Assembly (NCBI GenBank): GCA_038233075.1
Contig: JBBSMQ010000013.1
Span: 35,901 to 99,900, forward strand
Direction of reading: 5' to 3'
Origin: Iamia sp038233075
GTDB lineage: Bacteria; Actinomycetota; Acidimicrobiia; Acidimicrobiales; Iamiaceae
Length of the DNA stretch: 64,000 bases
Shown here: positions 58,085-64,000 of the stretch, piece after piece
Numbering within the stretch: position 1 is the first letter of the stretch
Layout of the letters: every line of letters starts with the position of its first letter
Notes under the pieces: model-generated
What the model saw: only the letters and a program-made list of their open reading frames with translations
Told to the model about the DNA's origin: nothing
Database searches by the model: none
Position numbers and translations under genes: made by a program

Positions 58085-61002
58085 CGTGGGCCGCCTCGGC
58101 CGGGCTCGGGCGCGCTGAGGCTCGCGGTCTCGTGGCCAAGGCGGTGTTCGGCGCCGGTGGGCGCGCCGGGGCTCGTGGGCTCGTCGGCCTGCTGGCGGAA
58201 CCAGCGCGGTGGGCGGGATGCCTCTGCACCCAGGTGGGTGAGCACGCTCAGGACCACCCCCAGCACCAGCGCGTAGACGCCGAGGTCGAACAGTGTGGCG
58301 GAGACCAGCTCCACCTCGCCGACGAGGGGCACCTCCAGGTGGGCGATCTCCGCGTCGAGGAACTCCGCGCCGGCCGCCAGGGAGGCCAGCCCGGACCCGA
58401 CGGCGAGGAGGAGCCCGGCACCGATGAGCCCGGATGTCGGAAGTGGCCGGTCGCGCCGCAGGCGGGGCGAGCCGCCGGAGAGGAACCGCATGACGAAGGC
58501 GATGCCGGCGATGAGCCCTCCGGCGAAGCCGCCTCCGGGGGCGTTGTGGCCCCGCAGCGCGATGTAGAGCGACACCAGCAGGATCACCGGGAACGCGGCC
58601 CGGGTCACCTGGCCGAAGACCACCGAGCGGGCGCCGATGGTGACCCGGCCGGACGGGGGCCCGGCCCCCGGGGCCCGGTCGGCGGGATCTCCGAGCGGGT
58701 CGTCGTCGTCGTCGAGGTCGCGCCGAGCGGCCCGGACCAGGTTGGCGACCCCGGCGGCGGCGATGGCGAGCACCGTGATCTCACCCAGGGTGTCGATGCC
58801 GCGGAAGTCCACCAGGATGACGTTGACGACGTTGTGGCCGCCGCCTTCGGGCTCGGTCAGCCTGGTGATCTCATCGGCCACCGGCCGATCCGTCCGGGCC
58901 GTGCCCGCCGCCATGGCGAAGCCGGCCACCCCGACCCCCACGGCGACGGCGATGGCCAGGCGCAGGGCACGGGGTGCCCACTCTGGGGGGGCCGAGTAGC
59001 CCTCCGGCAGGTGGCGCAGGACCAGGAGGAAGACCACCAGGACCGTGGTCTCCACCAGGACCTGGGTGAGCGCCAGGTCCGGGGCACCCTGGATGAGGAA
59101 GATGACCGCCATGGCGTAGCCGATGGAACCGAGCATGAGCACCGCGACGAAGCGTCGTCGGGTGGCGATCATGGCGACGGCCATGGTCGCAGCCAGGAAG
59201 GCGACCGCGCCCTGGAGGGGCTGGCCTCCGACCAGGCCGGCCGGGCCCACCTCGGCGCCTCGCAGGGCGGCGGCCGCCACCCCGGCGACCACCACGCTGA
59301 AGATCACCGCGACGTAGGCGGGCAGTGATCCGTTCTGGATCACGCCGGTGACACGGCGCGCCCCGACCTGGAGGCCCTCGTAGCTGCGCAGGAAGGCTCC
59401 CTCGCCCGAGAGGGGTGACGCCGGGATCACGATGGTCGACCTCTCGAGCGCGAGGTACAGGACGGCGCCGAGGGTCACGATGCCGATCGAGAGGAAGAGG
59501 GACAGGTGCACGCCGGCCCAGAGCGCCAGGTGGCTCTCGGCCGCCATGTCGAGGGACTCGCTGGCGACCCCGAGCCGATCGCCGAGGGGGCCGGCGCCGA
59601 GCCCGCCGGCGATGGTGAGGACGGTGAGGATCCCCACCGGCGCGGTCATCGTCGGCCCGGTCGGGTGGGAGACCGATGCCGGGTCCGTCGACCGCTCCGG
59701 CTGTCCGCCGAACACGCCGAACCACAGCCGGGCGGAGTAGGCGGTGGTCAGGATCGAACCGGCGACGACGACGAGCAGGGCGACCGTCGCCCAGGTCGTG
59801 TGCTCCTCGACCAGTGCATCGAGGGCGGCCTCCTTGGTCACGAAGCCCAGCAGCGGCGGCAGGCCGACCATGGATGCGGTCGCCACCGCCGCCACCGCCG
59901 CCATCCACGGCATCTGGGTACGGAGGCCCCGGAGCTTTCGGATGTCGCGGGTCCCGGTGGCGTGGTCGACGATGCCCACGACCAGGAAGAGGGTGGCCTT
60001 GAACAGGGCATGCGCGACGAGCAGGGCCACGCCGGCGGCGGTGGCCTCGGGGTAGCCGACGCCGAACAGCACCACCAACAACCCGAGCTGGGACACGGTG
60101 CCGTGGGCCAGCAGCCGCTTGGCGTCGTGCTGGCGCAGGGCGTTGACGCCGCCGACGACCATGGTGAGACCGCCTACGGTGACGAGCGTCGGGCGCCACC
60201 AGCTCACCTCGGCGAACTGGGGGGCCAGTCGCCCGATCAGGATGACCCCGGCCTTGACCATGGTGGCGGAGTGGAGGAAGGCGCTCACCGGGGTGGGCGC
60301 GGCCATGGCTCCGGGCAACCAGAACTGGAACGGCACCTGGGCCGACTTGGTCAGGGCGCCCACGAGGACGAGGACCAGGCCCACCTGGACCACGACCCGG
60401 GCGTCGTTGGCGGCGCCCAGGTCCAGGAGGGCGGTGGTGCCGGCGGCGTTGGCCAGGATGGCGAGGCCGCCCAGGAGGGCGAGCCCCCCGGCTCCGGTCA
60501 CGAGGAGAGCCTGGCGGGCGGCGGCTCGGGCCGCGGCCTGATCGTCGTCGAGGCCGATGAGGACGAAGGAGGTGATGGTGGTCGCCTCCCAGAAGATGAA
60601 CAGGGTCCACACGTCGTCGGCCAGGACGAGACCGAGCATGGACCCGGCGAAGGCCACGAACCCGCCGGCGAAGCGGGCGAGGCGGGCCCGGGGGACCTCG
60701 GGACCGAAGTAGCCGGCCGAGTAGGCGAGCACCAGGGTGCCGATGCCGGTCACGACCAGGGCCATGAGCAGGGCGAACCCGTCGAGCCGGAACGAGAACG
60801 CGACGTCGAGCCCACCGACCCAGCTGAGGCGGCTGGAGGGCTCGGCTCCGTCGAGGACCGAGGGCACCTGCGTCGCGCACCAGCCCAGCGCAACCACCGG
60901 CGCGACTAGGGCCAGCCCGATGACCCCCTGGCGGGGAAGGCGGGCCCCGACGGCGAACAGCACCGCGGCGAGCAGGAAGTGGGAGGCGACGAGGATGAGC
61001 AT
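58081..61002 (-). CDS. mnhA: Mrp antiporter fused subunits A and B
   Basis: This 973-residue protein has an N-terminal NuoL-like antiporter module (about 1-500), with LFIFWEATTITSFVLIGLDD, then PFQFWLPGAMAAPTPVSAFL, HSATMVKAGV and KRLLAHGTVSQLG. Additional MnhA helices follow, with DLALTQVLVETTVLVVFLLV and FRGIDTLGEITVLAIAA (MbhE-like). From about residue 800 there is a fused MnhB domain (GHNAPGGGFAGGLIAGIAFV). It leads the operon. Fused A/B forms occur in several bacterial groups. Confidence 0.93.
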   Translation of the reverse strand: MLILVASHFLLAAVLFAVGARLPRQGVIGLALVAPVVALGWCATQVPSVLDGAEPSSRLSWVGGLDVAFSFRLDGFALLMALVVTGIGTLVLAYSAGYFGPEVPRARLARFAGGFVAFAGSMLGLVLADDVWTLFIFWEATTITSFVLIGLDDDQAAARAAARQALLVTGAGGLALLGGLAILANAAGTTALLDLGAANDARVVVQVGLVLVLVGALTKSAQVPFQFWLPGAMAAPTPVSAFLHSATMVKAGVILIGRLAPQFAEVSWWRPTLVTVGGLTMVVGGVNALRQHDAKRLLAHGTVSQLGLLVVLFGVGYPEATAAGVALLVAHALFKATLFLVVGIVDHATGTRDIRKLRGLRTQMPWMAAVAAVATASMVGLPPLLGFVTKEAALDALVEEHTTWATVALLVVVAGSILTTAYSARLWFGVFGGQPERSTDPASVSHPTGPTMTAPVGILTVLTIAGGLGAGPLGDRLGVASESLDMAAESHLALWAGVHLSLFLSIGIVTLGAVLYLALERSTIVIPASPLSGEGAFLRSYEGLQVGARRVTGVIQNGSLPAYVAVIFSVVVAGVAAAALRGAEVGPAGLVGGQPLQGAVAFLAATMAVAMIATRRRFVAVLMLGSIGYAMAVIFLIQGAPDLALTQVLVETTVLVVFLLVLRHLPEGYSAPPEWAPRALRLAIAVAVGVGVAGFAMAAGTARTDRPVADEITRLTEPEGGGHNVVNVILVDFRGIDTLGEITVLAIAAAGVANLVRAARRDLDDDDDPLGDPADRAPGAGPPSGRVTIGARSVVFGQVTRAAFPVILLVSLYIALRGHNAPGGGFAGGLIAGIAFVMRFLSGGSPRLRRDRPLPTSGLIGAGLLLAVGSGLASLAAGAEFLDAEIAHLEVPLVGEVELVSATLFDLGVYALVLGVVLSVLTHLGAEASRPPRWFRQQADEPTSPGAPTGAEHRLGHETASLSAPEPGRGGPR

Positions 61003-61212
61003 GGCCGTGCGGGGTCGAAAGTTACGGCGCCGACCAGGCTTCCCGGCAATCCCGGGGTGAATGTAACAGTCCGTTCTCAGGGGCCGGCCGCGGCTGGTCG
61101 TCGCCGCGGCCCGAAGTGGCCGACGTCGGTGGGCGAGGACCCCGGTCGGGTCGACCGGTTCGACGACGTCCAGGAGGCGTGGCGGCGAGGCCGGCGGCGG
61201 GAACCGGGTGGG

Positions 61213-61980
61213 TCAGGTGCCTCGGGCCTGGGCCGCGACCGCTTCGGCGGCGGCGGCCACCGCGTCGGGGTCACCCAGGCTGCGGGCCAGGGGATCGCCG
61301 GGCGGGTCCGGGCGCATGGTGGCCGGGTCCAGCTCGTAGACGAGGGGCACGCCGGTGGGGATGTTGAGCCCGCTGATGTCGTCGTCGGAGATCTCGTCGA
61401 GGTGCTTCACCAGCGCCCGCAGGCTGTTGCCGTGGGCGGCGACGAGCACCGTGCGGCCCGCGGCCAGGTCCCCGACGATGCCGTCGAACCAGTAGGGCAG
61501 CATCCTCTCGACCACGTCGGCCAGGCACTCCGAGGCGGGCAGGACGTCGGGTGGCAGGTCCGCGTAGCGCCGGTCGTCGTTGGGGTCGTGCGGGTTGTCG
61601 GCGGAGATGGGCGGGGGAGGCGTGTCGTAGCTGCGGCGCCAGGTGAACACCTGCTCCTCGCCGTAGATCTCGGCCGTCTGGGCCTTGTCCCTGCCGGTCA
61701 GGTCGCCGTAGTGGCGCTCGTTCAGCCGCCAGTGGCGTCGCACCGGCAGCCACGACAGCCCCATCTCCGCCAGGGCCAGCTCCGCGGTGCGGATGGCCCG
61801 GGTCTGCACCGAGGTGTGAACGACGTCGAGGGGGACCGCAGCCTCGGCCAGGAGCCGTCCCGCCTCCTTGGCCTCGGCCTCGCCCACCTCCGACAGCGGG
61901 CAGTCCCACCAGCCGGTGAACAGGTTCTCGGCGTTCCAGGTGCTCTGGCCGTGGCGGAGCAGGACGAGGGTGGGAGCCAT
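61213..61980 (-). CDS. gpmA: 2,3-bisphosphoglycerate-dependent phosphoglycerate mutase
   Basis: GpmA interconverts 3- and 2-phosphoglycerate in glycolysis. The 255-residue protein has LVLLRHGQSTWNAENLFTGW with catalytic His10, RAIRTAELAL, WRLNERHYGDLTGRDKAQT and VLVAAHGNSLRALVKHLD with the second His, then NIPTGVPLVYELD. It starts six bases after TACGCT. Its length is typical of the family. Confidence 0.96.
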   Translation of the reverse strand: MAPTLVLLRHGQSTWNAENLFTGWWDCPLSEVGEAEAKEAGRLLAEAAVPLDVVHTSVQTRAIRTAELALAEMGLSWLPVRRHWRLNERHYGDLTGRDKAQTAEIYGEEQVFTWRRSYDTPPPPISADNPHDPNDDRRYADLPPDVLPASECLADVVERMLPYWFDGIVGDLAAGRTVLVAAHGNSLRALVKHLDEISDDDISGLNIPTGVPLVYELDPATMRPDPPGDPLARSLGDPDAVAAAAEAVAAQARGT

Positions 61981-61986
61981 GGCCCG

Positions 61987-61992
61987 AGCGTA
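61987..61992 (-). promoter_or_regulatory. -10 hexamer of gpmA
   Basis: TACGCT on the minus strand, 6 bases before the ATG. Confidence 0.5.
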
Positions 61993-62032
61993 GGGCGGAC
62001 GTGGAGTCGGCCCGCTCCTGCCGCGACGGCGA

Positions 62033-62788
62033 TCAGTGGGCCGAGCTGAACGGCCCGGTGATGGCGAAGGTGGTCCCCGGTGACTGGACGTTGGCGAACA
62101 TGGTCCGGCCGTCGGGCGAGAAGCAGACGCCGGTGAGCTCCGAGTCGTTCCCCGCGTTGCGGGCGAAGAGGTGGGTCGAGCCGTCCATGCTCACCGAGAG
62201 GAGGTGCTGGGCGCCGTCTCCGTCCTCGGCCAGCACCAACCCGCCGTGGGGCGACACGGTGATGTTGTCGGGGCCGTCGGGGATGTCGGCGCCGTGGCCG
62301 CCGGGGTCCTCGTTCACCTCGAGGCGCAGCTCGAGGCGGAGGGTGGAGGTGCGGGGGTCGTAGCTCCACACCTGGCCGTCGTGCTCCGCCTGGGAGCCGT
62401 CCGAGGTCCGGGCGAAGGAGCAGACGATGTAGGCCCGGCCGTTGCCCCACCAGGCCCCCTCCAGCTTGCGGCTGCGGGTCACCTCACCGTCGGCGAACTG
62501 CCGGCGGGTCGAGGTCGTCGAGGCGAGCGGATCGGCGACGGGCAGCCACTCGACGCGGAGGCGCGTCCCGGGAGATCGGAAGGGCGAGAGGTCGGTGACG
62601 ATCTGGCCGCCGTCCCGGCACTGCATGGCGTCGAGGCGCCCACCGAAGCGGTAGGAGCCGTATCCCCCGCCGCTCGCGGTCGGGCGGAAGCGGTAGAGCA
62701 GGCCGTTGGGCTCGTTGGCGTCCTCGGTTAGGTAGGCGGTGTGGGTCTGGGGGTCGACGGCCACCGCCTCGTGGGCGAAGCGGCCCAT
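62033..62788 (-). pseudogene. PhoX-like phosphatase, 5'-truncated
   Basis: The 251 residues from the first ATG match the C-terminal half of PhoX/DUF839 proteins: GRFAHEAVAVDPQTHTAYLT, RKLEGAWWGNGRAYIVCSFA, DNITVSPHGGLVLAEDGDG and LTGVCFSPDGRTMFANVQSP. The N-terminal half, which carries part of the metal site, is missing. Coding similarity continues about 60 bases upstream of the ATG (DPARSFRNRDPQPLTAM) without a start codon, then ends before the dnaK promoter. This suggests loss of the 5' end, although a short functional form cannot be excluded. Confidence 0.6.
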
Positions 62789-62907
62789 GGCGGTCAGGGG
62801 CTGGGGGTCGCGGTTGCGGAAGGATCGGGCCGGGTCGACCCCACCACGGTGACCCTCCGGTGACGAGGCGGTGAGGGTTGGACCAAGGTTGTCGGGTCTC
62901 CCGGTGG

Positions 62908-62930
62908 ACGGCGCAGGGAACCTGCGCCGT
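62908..62930. terminator. Perfect 10-bp hairpin upstream of dnaK
   Basis: ACGGCGCAGG-gaa-CCTGCGCCGT. It stands just upstream of the HAIR-like box and promoter of dnaK, and may insulate it or be a regulatory palindrome. No T-tract. Confidence 0.45.
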
Positions 62931-62933
62931 CAG

Positions 62934-62963
62934 GTTGATAACAGGGCGCTCAACTTTTATCCT
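62934..62963 (+). promoter_or_regulatory. dnaK promoter with HAIR-like HspR box
   Basis: GTTGATA-N7-GCTCAAC (62934-62954) matches the HspR box CTTGAGT-N7-ACTCAAG in its TTGA and CTCAA cores. TTGATA (62935-62940), a 17-base spacer and TATCCT (62958-62963) form a sigma-70-type promoter overlapping it. Confidence 0.6.
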
Positions 62964-63006
62964 GCACTGCAGAACAGAGATCATCCCTGCACCCGGAGGA
63001 ACCACC

Positions 63007-64000
63007 ATGCCCAAGGCCGTCGGAATCGACCTCGGCACCACCAACTCGGTCGTCAGCGTCCTCGAGGCCGGCGACCCCATCGTGATCCCCAACGCCGAGG
63101 GGTCGCGCACCACCCCGTCGGTCGTCGCCTTCTCCAAGGCCGGAGAGGTGCTCGTGGGGGAGGTGGCCAAGCGTCAGGCCATCACCAACCCCGGCCGCAC
63201 CATCCGGTCGGTGAAGCGCAACATGGGCACCGACTGGAAGATCGAGATCGACGGCAAGGACTACAAGGCCCAGGAGATCTCGGCCCGCACGCTCATGAAG
63301 CTGAAGTCTGATGCCGAGTCCTACCTGAACGACACGGTCAGCCAGGCCGTCATCACCGTGCCGGCCTACTTCAACGACGCCGAGCGCACCGCGACCAAGG
63401 AGGCGGGCCAGGTCGCCGGCCTCGAGGTGCTGCGGGTCATCAACGAGCCGACCGCCGCGGCGCTGGCCTACGGCCTCGACAAGGGTGACGAGGCGGATCA
63501 GACCGTCCTCGTGTTCGACCTCGGCGGCGGCACCTTCGACGTCTCCGTGCTGGAGATCGGCGACTCGGTCTTCGAGGTCAAGTCCACCCACGGCGACGTG
63601 AACCTGGGTGGCGACGACTGGGACCAGGCGATCATCGACTGGATGGTCAGCAGCTTCAAGAACGCGCACGGCATCGACCTGGCCAAGGACCCGATGGCCG
63701 AGCAGCGGCTCAAGGAGGCGGCCGAGAAGGCCAAGATCGAGCTCTCCTCCACCCAGCAGACCCAGATCAACCTGCCCTACATCACCGCCGGGGCCGACGG
63801 CCCGCTGCACCTCGACGAGAGCCTCAGCCGCTCCAAGTTCCAGGAGCTCACCGCCGACCTCCTGGGTCGGTGCAAGGGCCCGTTCGAGCAGGCCATCAGC
63901 GATGCCGGCCTGTCCCAGGGCGACATCCAGCACGTGATCCTGGTGGGCGGCTCCACCCGCATGCCGGCGGTCACCGAGCTGGTCAAGGAGATGACCGGCA
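63007..64000 (+). CDS. dnaK: Molecular chaperone DnaK (Hsp70), partial
   Basis: The first 331 residues of DnaK are present; the gene continues beyond the window. The nucleotide-binding domain motifs are AVGIDLGTTNSVVSVLEAG, ITVPAYFNDAERTATKEAG, VINEPTAAALAYGLDKG, VFDLGGGTFDVSVLEIGD and VILVGGSTRMPAV. It folds client proteins with DnaJ and GrpE, which typically follow it in an actinobacterial dnaK-grpE-dnaJ-hspR operon. CCCGGAGG lies 7 bases before the ATG. The upstream HAIR-like box implies HspR repression, relieved by heat. Confidence 0.98.
   Translation, partial: MPKAVGIDLGTTNSVVSVLEAGDPIVIPNAEGSRTTPSVVAFSKAGEVLVGEVAKRQAITNPGRTIRSVKRNMGTDWKIEIDGKDYKAQEISARTLMKLKSDAESYLNDTVSQAVITVPAYFNDAERTATKEAGQVAGLEVLRVINEPTAAALAYGLDKGDEADQTVLVFDLGGGTFDVSVLEIGDSVFEVKSTHGDVNLGGDDWDQAIIDWMVSSFKNAHGIDLAKDPMAEQRLKEAAEKAKIELSSTQQTQINLPYITAGADGPLHLDESLSRSKFQELTADLLGRCKGPFEQAISDAGLSQGDIQHVILVGGSTRMPAVTELVKEMTG

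Overview
The window is very GC-rich. Its gene content points to an actinobacterium (Actinomycetota), and I infer class Acidimicrobiia. The supporting signs are the clpS-DUF2017 pair, an actinobacterial caa3-type oxidase operon, a DUF1385 protein, DUF2510 and DUF2254 proteins, a HspR-type (HAIR-like) box before dnaK, and many genes whose start codon lies only 6-10 bases after a TANNNT hexamer (leaderless or near-leaderless transcripts). The class assignment is inference; no rRNA is present. Layout: 0-1.1 kb holds tRNA-Glu, a DUF2017 protein and ClpS. 1.1-11.8 kb is a respiratory block: heme A synthase (ctaA) divergent from heme O synthase (ctaB), then a long co-directional run. That run holds a subunit I paralogue lacking the catalytic histidines, a subunit III paralogue, a two-part membrane protein, and then the real caa3 oxidase (ctaC with a fused cytochrome c, ctaD, ctaE, subunit IV, ctaG). 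11.8-18.4 kb has convergent ABC-2 transporter genes, serS, a methyltransferase, pdxH and the CcdA/TlpA cytochrome c maturation pair. Two different palindromic repeat elements interrupt this stretch. 18.5-21.9 kb has a TetR-P450 pair, a CsoR regulator with a frameshift, and a decayed acyltransferase-like gene. 21.9-31.3 kb has a RimB-RimK-aspartoacylase operon, small membrane proteins, an alkylation-repair operon (Ada-AlkA fusion plus Ogt) and a DEAD-box helicase. 31.3-38.1 kb has a DsbA-like oxidoreductase, a HAD hydrolase, a NfeD-like gene with a flotillin, and a DUF2254 protein. 38.2-43.7 kb is a decayed accessory zone: gene fragments, an AbiE-like nucleotidyltransferase/regulator cassette with two frameshifted members and a perfect 11-bp inverted repeat, a broken tyrosine phosphatase, and tRNA-Gly. 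43.7-50.5 kb has DedA, dCTP deaminase, a CPBP protease, a DUF1385 protein, a large membrane Fe-S reductase and an orphan winged-helix regulator. 51-55 kb has two amt-glnK pairs, both preceded by the same promoter-like block. 55-61 kb is a Mrp-type Na+/H+ antiporter operon with fused A and B subunits. The end has gpmA, a 5'-truncated PhoX-like gene, and dnaK running off the window. How the genes work together: CtaB and CtaA make heme A, CtaG should support copper insertion, and CcdA/TlpA supply thiol reduction for the cytochrome c domain on CtaC. The amt-glnK pairs couple ammonium uptake to nitrogen status. The Mrp antiporter uses the proton gradient for ion homeostasis. The most unusual element is the catalytically dead oxidase-like module placed directly upstream of the working oxidase. 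Damaged genes are concentrated at 20.5-21.7 and 38.3-43.4 kb, while the flanking housekeeping genes read cleanly.
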